A stretch of DNA of 64,000 nt from Tetragonia tetragonoides (taxonomy: Eukaryota; Streptophyta; Magnoliopsida; Caryophyllales; Aizoaceae), in NCBI GenBank assembly GCA_038025085.1, contig CM076147.1, forward strand, positions 5,065,501 through 5,129,500, read 5' to 3'. The notes below the pieces were generated by a model. The model was not told the DNA's origin, searched no databases, and was given only the letters and a program-made list of their open reading frames with translations. Shown here piece by piece: positions 52,318-64,000 of the stretch (position 1 is its first letter; every line of letters starts with the position of its first letter). The position numbers and the translations under genes were made by a program.

Positions 52318-55300
52318 TCACAACTTAATAGGACCATACTTTTCACCCATCACACCACCTTTCTGTTTCTGAAATTGGATATACCGCAAAGTGCTGTTGA
52401 AGAAAGCATTGGTAGAGGGATCTGGAGTTGATGTGTCGCTTTGCATCTCAGTTCTTATCAACTCCACAAGATCCTGGATCGCTGAACTGGTGACCTGCGG
52501 GTTTCCCTTTTCAAAGTAGTAGAGGTACCTGTTGGCACGTTAACATATTGATCACCAAAACCATTTGAAAAATCACTAAGAAATGTGAAAAACCAGAACG
52601 AGTAAGTTTATAGCAACTAACTTGTTTAGAATTTCAACGAACAAGGTAACTGGCCCGCTACTTCCACGCGTGACACTTGCCATTTGTTGAGCAGCATTGG
52701 CAATCCTTAGTGAACGTTTCAGGCATAGCAGGACCCTGTAATCAGAGAAATGATATCAAGCATCTCTGTAGAATAGCAATGGATTTCAACAAATGAAGTT
52801 TAATCAAGGAGAAAAGAAATGGACGAGCAAAACTATGGAACTAGGGTGTTGCACCTTTCTCCGTCCTTGATACCATCCTGGTCATCTGCCCAAAAAAGAT
52901 GGGAACATGCATAAACTGCTCTGCATTGGTCAGCCTTCTTCAAGAGTTTTGCAGAGTACTGATTAAACAAAAAAAGAAGTTATTAATTGGTTTAGAGAAA
53001 GACAAGCTGATTATTGGAATCACAAAATTAGATTATTCATGAGTTATACCCCTGTTGCCTTATGAGTTAGGGTATCTCTGTTCTCCACACCAAATACATT
53101 CATTCTCTGCAGAGTCCCAACTATAAGATGTATGGCAGTGAACTGTGCTTTTGAATCCTAATGCCAACAGAAAAGGTCATACCTTAGAAGTTAGTAAAAC
53201 CATGTAAACTAACTGGACAATTAAATAGAAGAAATAGTTACCGCAATCTCTTCCTCATACAATATAAATGCCTGGGTAAAAAACTCATACGCGATTGGCT
53301 CAAGATCACAATCACTGGCAGCCTACAGTATCAATGAACAAAAGTGAGAAATGCGAGTTACAGAAGCAACCATCATCACAAATAATTACTGCTCTTAAAA
53401 AGTTTCCAGCCAGTTACCACACCTCAGCACATTGCAAATACAGCCTCAATGCCAGATCAGGAGACGGAATACATGAAAGAGCTTCAATAGTCTGAAACCA
53501 GATAAAAGAAAATGAGAGCATAGAAAAATAAACTAGTGTACCACTTTCATCTTACACCTCAGTAAAGAGGAATATCAAAAGAAACTGCTTGACCATAATG
53601 GTGATGACTTCTTTGAAGCAGAAGAATAATCCACATACTATATACACTATATAGTACTATGTAAAAACATGAAGCATGTTAACCTTCTATATTGAAGCAC
53701 CTAGACTGGCAATTATATCAGAGGAAACAAAATATGACACAGGTACATTCAAACTCCAAGCTCACCACGTGTATAATACTTTGAATGAACTCTTCTTACA
53801 CACTGTCACACAATGATATTTAGGCAAGATACGTCGATTAGTGGAATGCCCAGTAACCCATGGATGCCAAAAGGAAGGGACTCAGATGTGAAGGGGAGTA
53901 TCATGCTACATTCGATTGATTACCTTTATAAATATAAATATACTACAGTACCTCTGTCCCAATATATTAGTCCTATTTGACCTTTTTGTCATCTTCAAGA
54001 TCAAGTTTTGACCACAAACAACTAACCTTGTATGTTAAAAAATAACAATAATACTAAAAAAGATGAATCTAACAAAAGTAACTTTACATATCAAAACAAT
54101 GTGCATAGGGGCAGTTTTATGGTCAAAGGTTTAAAATTTTGACCAGAAAAAGTCATTAAAGGACTAATACATTGGGAATTTGGGATGGAGAGAGTATAAG
54201 GGAACCATCCATTTTTCTACAACCTAGTGATCTTGCACTTGGTTGCAGGATGACCTTTTTCCTGTCTAACCCCTCAACATGATGTGTTTTACGTAGACCT
54301 CGGAATATCGAGCCACACTAGACGTATACGACAGTCACCTCTCGCCTATTATAGCTAATTTTAATCAGCACAAACTAGCCCTCTGGCCAACACGCGCAAT
54401 GTACCAGGGGCTTGCTAGTTAGATGGCCTGGCAGTGCAGTTACTTTTTACTGTTATATTCAGTTCGTGATGGACCTCTTTCCTATATAATTTATATTCAA
54501 TTACTTTACGGATTAAACTTTGCTGCAGTTCTGGATCATTGGTGCATGTAAGGAGCTTAATACTAAAATTTTATTTCTTCTTTTTATTTGCATTCTTAAC
54601 TTCTTATTGCGCAAGTGCATAGAAAATAAGGTGATTTTACCTTGCCATTCCACTCACTCACCCACATAAAACACAAAAAAGAACAGGACTGACATTTCAC
54701 TATTAAGATAGGTCCAATGGAAGATATGGATTTACCTAGCCAACTTCGTGGGATGTGCACTTTAGACCTTACAAGATAGTTTAGAAATGATGTGGTAAGA
54801 GCGAAGATGAGGTGGCACACATAAAGAGTTGCCAGAGATGAGGCTGAAGTGGTATGGACTATGGACATATTGAGAAGAGACATCTGGATGCTCCGATGAG
54901 GAGGCACGAGAAGATTGCACTTAGGTACCCTAAGAGATAAAGAGGAAGATCGAAGAATATCAAATGAGAGAGTGAAATATAAAGAGCTAATTTGTTTTCT
55001 AAAGGGCAAAGGCTCAGATTTTGACAACTCATTAGTGATATATTAATTCATCAAACTTACACTCACATAGTTGCTTCTTAATCTCTCCTTCACAATCCTT
55101 CCTTCCTTTCCCCATTCACTTCAAGTTGGCCTGCACGCACCGTTACCATTTCAGTGCTATCACTGCTGGTGCCCACCGATGGTCAGCAAACACTTTTGTC
55201 GTCGCCCATCAATGGAGACAGGTTCAAATACGACACCATCTGAATTGTGATTGAACTGAAGGTGCGGATTTGATAATGAATGAGGCAAAAGAAAGAAAAA

Positions 55301-58300
55301 TAAATGAAGCATTCCAGTTACGTTCCATGGAATTACCGCAACCAGCACAACTTGGTGGTCAACAATTCACCATCAACAGTAGCCAGAGACCGATGACAGG
55401 ATCACCAGCCACTTTTTGATGTTATGCCAGCGATGACAATTTCTCATAATTCATTTACTATAAAACTTTGGTAATCTGCAAATTAAACCGAATATAGAAT
55501 ATTCCCACCCAAAACCCACCCCTTGTTCCCACTTGTCCACAATCAACAATCATACCACCGCAAGAACATCATTCCGTATGCCATCTAACAGAATAGTTGC
55601 TGGTCACCAGGCAGAAGAGATGAGATGGAATGTGATGGAGGACGACTGCAAATGAGTGGCTTGACGGCTGCTCTTAGCCAGAGTACAAATAACTACTTGG
55701 CCGGAATCAGATAGGTGTTTAGGGGGAGCAATAGTAAGGAAGGGTTGGAATCAGATCGACAATTGATGGCCAATTTATTCTCAGCCGGCTGTGGGTGAGG
55801 ACCGAGTAGAACCGATCCATTCCGTTTCGGATTGGACCGGAAATTTCATATTTTGAGAACCAAGGAGCGGACTAGTTCGAACCAGTTTGGGAGCCCTATA
55901 CCTACTTCTCATGGATTTCATGAAGTTTGAATGAATGATTGTTCATAAAAAGTAGTTTGGCATAATTTGTTGGAACTTGAAATGGTACTGATATAGTGCC
56001 AATTGTTGTCTTCCAGAGCGATTAAACTGAATGAGAGGTAGAGGGATGGGACATGGTAATACAACAAGTAACTAAGGAATTAACTGTTGAGAAGGAATGG
56101 AAAGAGATCATTAGATAGTGGTACTTATGGCAGCCTTTTCCTCTTCAACTTCTTGTATTCTGTCAAGCAGCTTTTTCTATTTTTTGCAACTGATAAGCCC
56201 TTTTTCTTTGGAACTTGATTTAACTGCTAAGCAGTTTTGCTTAATTTTCCTCTGCTTAATATGCCAAATCAGAATATGCCAGCATTTCAAGGCACTTCTC
56301 ATTATCAATCATTAACATTAACATTACCCCGGTGCCTCCAAAGAGGCTCCCGCCTAGGCATTGACGTCATCACTAAAAAGAAATACCTGATTCACGAGCA
56401 GAAAGATTTTCTTAGGTGTTGCTGGAGCTTCTTCTCCATCAGCTTCACCATCTTGACCTTGTATCCGTCTGACCAACTGATGACCAAAAACATACAGACA
56501 TAATCATTCATCTGTCGCTATTCAATGACATGAACTGTAAGATGAATAAGAATTCAATATCCATGTACTCCAGTATAAACCAGTCCAGCATAAGTAAAAC
56601 AATGACCTCGAGTGCAGAGAAGACGAGAGACGGAACAGTGAAAGGTAATCGTTTCTGTCCCCCGGTCATGATATGTGTCCGTACAGTACATATAATCTGA
56701 CAATAGATCATGGTTTATATAATCAGATTGACGATAAAATCAAGATTTAGTACCTAAAGAAATTCAAAAGGGTGAGTGCAGTAACTTCAAACACTTAATC
56801 ACCTTTAACATCTCATCAGGGTCCTCATTGTATAGCATGTGTATAAGGCGAGCAACAGAATTCTGTTCCTCTTTGAAATCCTCCTCATCAAGCTATTGAC
56901 AGATTCAAAAGAAAAATATATATTAGTCACCTGTATAGTCAGTTAAGCAGTAAGATCATCTTTCACACCAGAACATGCAGGGGTTAGAAGTACTCAAAAG
57001 AGGGAATAAAGGAGCACAGGATGAAAAGTACGTATGACCAAGAACCAAAAAGTTACAAGGATCTTGACCAACCTCATCCTCTGAGTCGTCTATATCTTTA
57101 ATAAGTCCTTTAATTAACTCGAACAATGCCTCCACCTGCAAAAGGATGCATATCGAATTTCCATGATTAACACCCAAAACATAGTGAACGTAGAAGAAAA
57201 GAGTGAACATACCTGATCAGCAGTTGAAATGCAAGTATCGTTCTTCAAAATGTTTTGTATGATAACCATTGCCATGACTTTGTTGGTATCGTTATCAAGG
57301 TAGTCCATGACACAGGGATAATTACAGAGTGTCAGGGTAGTAACAGCGTCATTATACTTGTCCAGGGGAGCACTCAAAAGTGCAATGATTTGTTTTGTTG
57401 CTCTGCTGTCTTGAAGCTTTGGTTTGCCAGAAAGTTTCCTGACACATGCACCCTGTAGACATAGCAATACAATGATCAGTTATGAACTTTTTTGGACAAG
57501 GAGAAAAATTAACAAAACTGAAAGGAAGAAGTAATTACAAAGCTCAGAGAACAATGAATCCTCAAAGAAATAGCTAAATTACAAATCACCCTAATGACAT
57601 TGCACGTCAGTGAAGGGCACCCCCCTAAAAGCCCCAAAGCCTTCGCTCATAAAGAAGCCAAGTACACCACCCGATCCCAAAAAATTCCGAGAGGCTTGGA
57701 CACCCCATTAAACATCTGAGTGTTCCGTTCCAACCCAACGCACCAAAAGATAGCAAAAAGAGCAGACCGTGGCATGGTTCGAAATCGCGGTATCGGTTGC
57801 GATCGCGGAAACGGTCGCGACGTCGCGGAATCGGTGATGCGTATCAAGTCACGCTCGTCGCGGCATAATTTTTTGTATCGTATCGGCCGTATCGTTAATA
57901 TATCGGCCGTATCGGTCATGTATCGGCCATATTAAAAACAGTGTCACGTAGCGGGATATCGCGTATCGGCGGCTGATACGATACGTCGTGGCCGATATTT
58001 AATACCATTCACCGCTACAACATTCTATTCTCCTTGCCCTTTCAAAGCCCATTAGATCATGAATGTATCTTTCTTCGATAACTAATATTCCATGTATAAA
58101 AAATGGAAAGAGCATAAGCCCAAAAGATGAAGCTCAATACACCCATAAGAGTCATAACTCAAAACACCCCTAAGAGCCTGAGCTCAGTACAACCACGAAA
58201 AACAACACACCTATACGACTCTAAACTCAAGAAACCCAAAATGTAACATACTCCCAAAATCGAAAGTCACCCATAAATCATGAATGTATAAGCTGAATAA

Positions 58301-61300
58301 TAGTGGTAGGCCAAATGAAGCACTCCCCCCAAATACTAAACAGCCGACCCCAGAGAATGTGTGAAATGGCATTGCAAGAACAAGTGCAAACTTATCTCAC
58401 TAGGACGAAGACAAAGCACACACACACCTGGGGAAACAGACCATCGAGGCCCCCCCGCTAAACCATATCATGTGTGTTCACCTTACCCAGTGCCATAGTC
58501 CATACAAAAGCACTCACCTTAATGGGAGCGTTCAACTTCCAAATGAAGTTGGCTAATGGGTAAGGGAGGTTAAAATGATGTTACAAAGATTTGCAAGAGA
58601 AGACCCTGAAGGGTCTCCCATCCAAACCTGAGAGTTCAGTGTTCAACTGAATCTTACACCGAAGATCATATTGATGAGTAAATTAACTCAATATTCATGT
58701 CAACTAAGGTGCTTGAGCGAAATTATTTGGAAATCTACAGGATTTCACTTAAAAACTTGTTATCTAATCTGTGGCTCAGAAATTAGAAGCACGTGAGCAT
58801 TTACCATATTCCAGAATCATAGGTTCTAAACTATATAATCTCATCTTTACACTGATGGTGGCAACAATGCCATACATTAATTTCAGAGGAAACATACCAG
58901 CACAAGATCCACATAGTCAAGCCGATCAGGATGAACACGGAGAGTGAATGTAAGAAGTGAGGTGTATAAAGTTACGGCTCCAACAATGGGCATGTCAACC
59001 TGTGCCTCGATTACCTGAGATAAACATACATTAGATCAATTTCTATGTTGCTTGGAACAAAGCACTTTGATGTAGCCCACGAATCCAGACAGTATGATGA
59101 AAGCCTTTATACCCTCGGCCCTCGCTATCAAAACCAAGAACAAAGGATACAGCACATCCCAAGCAAAACCAGGCATATTCATTACAGGTGGGGTGAGATG
59201 CACAGACACAAGACAGGAAAGAGGAACATAATATCAAGCATTAATGGCCAAACATGGTAGGGGGGAGAGAGAGAATGGTACCAACAAAGTATAAATACAC
59301 AAAACAAGTACTCCCTCAGTCTCAAAATATCTGTCGTTCAAGGTTAATGCGCACATATCAAGGAGTCCCTTAAATCTAGAGATAATAAAATGACTTCAGT
59401 TTGAAGTAGGTGCATTGGAAATTGAAATTAAAGTTTCTGTCAAGTGTCAAGGATGATCCATGAACAATATTTTGTTTCCGTAGAAGTGATGTGACTTTGC
59501 TCTATAACAACCCTTACCCAATGCCCCTCTATAGAATAAGAAGGCAGAGAAGCTAATATGAGATCACACATAACAACTTTTTAACTTGCCACTTTGATAA
59601 ATTTATTTTATCTGTCAAAACTTAAATTCTTATGCAGCAAGTATCGCATTCCACCAAGAGGATCTCAAGCAATCGGCTTCACTTATATCTCCTCTGGTTA
59701 ATAAATAACCCACAGAGCACCATCCCACTTCCAACCCCCCCCCCCCGCCCTTCCCTGCTCCCCATATCATCCTAGGCCCTAACTATTTTCCCGTTTCAAA
59801 GAACCGCTAATTTTATCGATCACCCTAATTTTAAAAATAATTTTTTTCCCAATATTGAATACGTATGAAATATAAACTTAAACTAATAAAATTTAATTTA
59901 AAGAACTTTTAAGTTCACAATAATTATTTTAAAATTTTACAAAAACTACTATCAATTACGAAGTATGAAAAATAGGGACAGATTCGTGAACATCAAACTA
60001 AAAAACTAACAGAAGTGGATGGAGAAGTCGTTACGGGTGGCTCTTTAAGGACAAACAGAGTTTGGAGTGGTTTTATAAAAAAAGGCTGATTTGACCCTGT
60101 TCTTTTCAGCAGATTAGCAGAATGGTGACAAACAGAACAGAACATTAAACAAAATGGAAAGCAGAACGAAGCGTGAAACAAAATGAATGAAACAGAACCA
60201 ACTGCAAAATGGAAAGGACGAGAAACAGACAGGACCTTAGTGAATAAAGCCTCACTTAGCAGCGGTTTACGATATAGACTGTGAAAAGATTTGCAAATTG
60301 GAACTTCAGTTCTTTATAATATATTCTTTGCAGGTTGAGTGAAACTATCCTATCTAGCTTCTTGCAAGTGCTACAAAAGTAGACATGAAATTTCTTCGTT
60401 GCTTCAAAGATAAGCTCAACGAACCTAATAGGGGTAGTTTGGTTCATTTTTTAAGATGTACGGAATGGCATCACTGAAGGGTATGGATTCAAAATTTAAT
60501 TTCAAAATAGTTGTTTTGTTGGGACCTAATATGAATGCTTAGATGAAGAAAGAAAACAGTTATCATAAAAATCCCAAAAGAACAACCACTTCCATTGGCC
60601 AGAAGTCCACAACCTCTTTCCCAAACCTACCATAGCCATGCTCTTCACTCCATACGCAAATTTGACGATGCTCCCAAGACCCCAAAAACTCTCAGCACCT
60701 TCCCATAATCCCTCAATTCCTCTTTTTTTTTTTTATAAGGAAAAATTTTATATTAATGGGAAAGCCAACTTACGGCGAGAGAGGATAGGGCATCCTCTAC
60801 GGTAAACATTTACAAAATAGACCAATCCCATTGAATCTCAGCAACTTCCCATAACCGCTCAATTCCTTTCTCCAATATGTTTTCTCTCTTCTTCATTCCT
60901 GATGTGATCCAACACGCCACGCCAGCCATAGAAGCTCTCAATCCACATTGGACAAAAAGTCATCCGGGCATCCTCCACAGGCGGCCCATGTTTGGTATCC
61001 TTCATTTGAAGCTATAGAGTTGTCGATTTCTTTTCCTCTTTGTGGCTACTGCAGAAGAATTTTTTTGGATCTACAAGGAAGAAGTTTTCTAGGTCTACAA
61101 CAAACTATTGTTGTTTTCCCATAAAGGACACCACCAATCCACAAAGCTGCCATTCTCAAACTAAAGTATTGGCTCTTTATGGAAAATTGACGCAGGTGAG
61201 AGGGAAGGCTTGCTGGGTTGTCATGAGAAGGACAAAGAAAGTGGAGAGACCATCAATGTTTGGGCTTGGTGGGGCAAGTGTAGAAGGCAATGGGAGAAGG

Positions 61301-63140
61301 GGGGGGCATGGATTTGAGTAAACAGGTTGGGTGGGAGGGTCTGAGTAAACCCGTACCCTGAACTCTGGAGCTCAGCAAAACATGTCAGCATGTGATTCCA
61401 GATGAAAAAAGGCCAAACAAACATGAACTCATGAAGTATTCCCATATCAGGGTGAAAGAAGGAACGAAACAAATGACCCCCTCCCCACTCAATGCGATTT
61501 AGTAGAAGAGATAGGCCTTAAGCATTCTCGATTCTCTTTCATTATTTTGCAAACACTAATATTTTCCATCTATTATGAGCAGAAACCCTTCACTTTCTGT
61601 GTTTTTTTTTTTTAGATAAGAGAGCAAAACCCTTCACATAAGCTGCTAACTCAATAATAGCATACAAAGGAACCTTTCGTTAACTCTCCAAAGGAACTCT
61701 CCACCCAGTTGCTAACAGTGATATAAGTAAAGGAAACTCGCATATGTTGACGTTGATGTTGTATTAAGATGGTGAATAAAGCCCAGGAAACCAACAAACA
61801 ATGAACAGAGGAACAAAGAGGTGAATATCAAGATCTACCTTCCCAATGGCATTGTTCAGTTTAGCAAAAGCTTCCACTTGCAGGAACTCAGGTAACACCT
61901 GCCGAATACTCATAAATTAGTACGCTGATGGGATCAAGAACTATGAGAGAAAAACTGTGATCACTTACTTCTGCACTTGAGGCGGCATAGTTTGAAAGTC
62001 TCTCCATCAATTGAGACAACACAGTTTTGATGTCAACTGTCGGCTGTAAACAAAAAATATTAAAGAATAAAGTATTGTTTAGGTACGGATGTGAATAGAA
62101 AATCACTAAAATAAACAGCCCTGATGTCACTTAAAGGGATATGTAGCCAAATTATCCAACCCTTTATTTTGGTATTAGTACATAGACTTTGTCTTAACAG
62201 TTACATAGGTTCTTTGACGCGGCAAGTATGTAATGATAAAGGAAGTTCTTGTAGCCTGCGATAGAATCCACATTCCCAAGGAGGAGGGTGGTGGCATAAA
62301 GTTCATGAAAATGCAACAGTGGGATGAAGATGCTGTTGGTAAGTCCTCTGGGTCTGTGGAAAAAGAAAGATAGCTATACTAGGTGCATGCATTACCTGAA
62401 GCTGCGGACAAGCACCTAATAATATGTCAAGCGTCTGCAAGTGATACTCATCCGGAAAAACTTGAATTAGGCAATCCATCAAATAATTCTGTGCTAGCTC
62501 ATCTTTACAATTAATCACCTGTCAAGAAGAGTTAAAGTTGCAAATTTGAGCGAATAGCTATTATTGAAGTTTGCACCAGAGGAGAACACAGTTAAGGATA
62601 ATAACATGATCTAACCTGTTCTAGGATTCTGGGAAGAACTGTATCTCTGTACATTTCAAGATCAACACCCTCTATTTGACTCAGAATGTGCAGATTCTTT
62701 CCAACCTAATTAAAAGTGTCAGGGAAAAGCAGCCTCCTTGTAAGAAACAAGAAACAAAGTAATAATTTTAAAAGATTAACTCACTTCAGATAAACGAGAT
62801 TACAAGATCACGAAGCTCATTCCTCTCCTTTTCCCGTTTCTCTTGTACTCGAACAGGCCCCTGCAGACCACAAAGCTTCATTGAAGTCCTCAACTCAGGA
62901 TCAGGAAAGAGCATGAATCATTTACAAGCACCAAAACACCTGCATGGCCGAAAATCATGTCCTCATGAGACACTCTTACCTCTATGGCATGCAAGTACTG
63001 TGGTGCCATGCATAGCCTAACGACAAACACAAGCAATCAAACATCAACAAACCTGATGTTGCAACCGAACCCAAAGCTTATTCATCTCTGTGAAGTTTTG
63101 CAACACAAAGTCCACAGCATCCATCACAGTGTCACCCTCC
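52318..63140 (-). CDS. VPS35: VPS35, retromer core subunit, C-terminal 622 aa
   Basis: Alpha-solenoid core of the retromer coat, which binds VPS26 and VPS29 on endosomes and recycles vacuolar sorting receptors. Exons in order: 63140-63053, 62860-62804, 62705-62616, 62518-62396, 62043-61969, 61898-61839, 59014-58898, 57452-57213, 57135-57073, 56892-56803, 56696-56607, 56476-56387, 53491-53423, 53322-53242, 53157-53050, 52958-52855, 52735-52622, 52528-52318. All are GT-AG and in phase: 622 residues, then TGA at 52320-52318. Recognisable blocks: [129 protein letters not shown]. Plant VPS35 is about 790 residues, so about 165 N-terminal residues lie in exons beyond the right edge. Three introns of 1.4-2.9 kb carry repeats. 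No lesion seen. Confidence 0.95.
53951..54194. repeat. Stowaway-type MITE in VPS35 intron
   Basis: 244 bp flanked by TA on both sides. The ends CCTCTGTCCCAATATATTAG and CTCTCTCCATCCCAAATTCC (reverse strand) are imperfect inverted repeats of the CTCCCTCCGTCCC type. Non-coding. Confidence 0.75.
54700..55020 (+). repeat. Non-LTR retroelement C-terminal remnant
   Basis: Broken plus-strand frames give MRLKWYG, then DAP-RR and RGRSKN, as in the WFGH...APVRR...RGRPK tail found downstream of RT in plant non-LTR-derived copies. Several frameshifts. It lies in the 2.9-kb VPS35 intron. Confidence 0.4.
55021..56386. other. Rest of the large VPS35 intron
   Basis: No exon between 53492 and 56386. Near 55790-55890 a piece with GGGTGAGG and GAACCGATCC words resembles the hAT-like repeats in SCPL-B. 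Otherwise unidentified. Confidence 0.4.
57600..58565 (-). mobile_element. LINE C-terminal remnant in VPS35 intron
   Basis: Minus-strand frames read [20 protein letters not shown], then GKVNTHDMV near 58470, the start of the zinc-knuckle region after plant L1 RT. Further on is [19 protein letters not shown] near 57740-57680, its C-terminal part. Stops and frameshifts abound. It is split by a CpG-rich insert (about 57774-58008). It has the same orientation as VPS35 and lies between exons 59014-58898 and 57452-57213. Confidence 0.65.
57774..58008. repeat. CpG-rich insert within LINE remnant
   Basis: About 235 bp crowded with CG-containing words such as TATCGGCCGTATCG, in sharp contrast to the AT-rich surroundings. 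The ends ATGGTTCGAAAT and ATTTAATACCAT are roughly inverted (ATGGT..AAAT), suggesting a DNA transposon. The flanks (ACCGTGGC and ACCGCTAC) are only weakly alike. Confidence 0.5.
59015..61838. other. VPS35 intron of 2.8 kb; repeat remnants only
   Basis: Contains a left Stowaway-like end (TACTCCCTCAGTCTC at 59309), a C-rich tract (59736-59755) and a T tract at 60724 followed by GGGAAAGCCAACTTACGGCG, possibly a retroelement tail. No exon of VPS35 is missing between its flanking exons, since the joint keeps the conserved reading AIGK-VIEAQ. Confidence 0.55.
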
Positions 63141-64000
63141 CTGGACCATAGTAAATCAAATTCAAATAATTAGAAAAGAATGGCGTAAAAAATAATACTT
63201 TGATAATGAAGGATTAATTGAATTATATCAATGGAAAACTTGAGAACGGAATAAATCAATCCTCTGATCAGATGGTATCAACCATCAGTAAGCCCCAAGA
63301 TTTCCCACTGACAGAGTTTGAAAATATTACTTTATAGTCTATGCACCAGTATCAACATAATGACATGTTCATTTACCCCCGAAGTTTCCCCACTCGCACA
63401 TTAAAGCAGCCAAATCTATTGAGAAATAGCCCACCCCTTCCATCTCCTCTGGTGCACGTCATTAGTACTAAGCTTATTCCCAATGGCAATGTCCAAACAA
63501 ACACCCTTACCTTATGAGGTGCTTTTGCTTTCCATAGAGATTTGGCGATAGGAAACTGAGGATACCATGAAAGAAATTACTTGCAGGAAAACCCCTGCAG
63601 AATCTCCATTCTACACCCTAGTATCATTCCTATCATGGCTATCAGAGAGACTTGGAATGACTCCAGAATAGCAAGCAAGTAGAGAAGCTACTGCATCTCC
63701 CAATCATGTAACATCCTCCGCGAACACAAGAGTATCCTGCGTGGTATAGAACACAGATACAAGGGCATCATAGAGGAGCAAGAGCTGAAACAAATGAGGA
63801 AACTACACAAGATGGTTGCTCACCCCTCCAAGTATCCTCCCAAAATCTAACCTTGAAAACATTCCCTAGTTTTAGAGTCATCAGAAGGGCTTTGGAATAT
63901 ATGGACTAAAGCAAAATGGCTCATAAAACTGTCAGCACTTCTTACTTCTTATTTATTCTGAAGTTGCCGATGGTCGTCGCACTTCGGATCTCGGGTCAAA
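63141..64000 (-). other. VPS35 upstream intron with LINE remnant
   Basis: Minus-strand frames near 63850-63780 read RFWEDTWRGEQPS. Near 63560-63430 they read LWKAKAPHKVRVFVWTLPLG. Both are typical of the segment between RT and the zinc knuckle in plant L1 elements. Stops interrupt it. No VPS35 exon is visible here, so the preceding exon lies beyond the edge. Confidence 0.55.

Overview
This window is plant nuclear DNA. It holds split genes with GT-AG introns, Ty1/copia and L1-type retroelements, MITEs and SINEs. Its two intact housekeeping-type genes are plant families: a ROP/RAC small GTPase and the retromer subunit VPS35. The organism is a dicot-type flowering plant. The recurrent CTTGTATAAGAC-type terminal repeats recall repeats I associate with Caryophyllales, but that placement is weak.

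Layout. 1-3404: a nearly intact copia element on the minus strand, cut by the left edge. 3941-14656: the C-terminal ten exons of a serine carboxypeptidase-like gene (SCPL-A, plus strand). Its largest intron (7.1 kb) holds a non-autonomous LTR element with 1.38-kb LTRs, itself inserted in an older SINE-like repeat. 14657-16349: the gap between two convergent genes, holding a miniature LTR element (TRIM), an 80-bp tandem duplication and a MITE. 16350-44661: a second SCPL gene (SCPL-B) on the minus strand, a tail-to-tail paralogue of SCPL-A with nearly the same exon sizes. It is stretched to 28 kb by an L1-type LINE, two copia elements with both LTRs, a copia fragment, hAT-like and CACTA-like pieces and long TA microsatellites, all in introns. 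SCPL-B has three disabling lesions, all in its first two exons. 46754-48956: a complete seven-exon type I ROP/RAC GTPase (plus strand). 50462-50644: a SINE with a 17-bp target duplication. 52318 to beyond the right edge: VPS35 (minus strand), 18 exons visible, with its 5' exons outside the window.

The genes form no functional cluster. SCPL proteins are secreted S10-family hydrolases or acyltransferases, ROP is a plasma-membrane signalling switch, and VPS35 is the core of the endosomal retromer coat. The main interest is the evolution of the SCPL pair: one copy's visible exons are open despite a 7-kb intron, the other is disabled only at its N-terminus. Also notable are an exon fusion in SCPL-B that appears to have turned the end of an intron into codons, and a copia element without a recognisable tRNA primer site that carries a 13-nt complement of its own LTR there instead.
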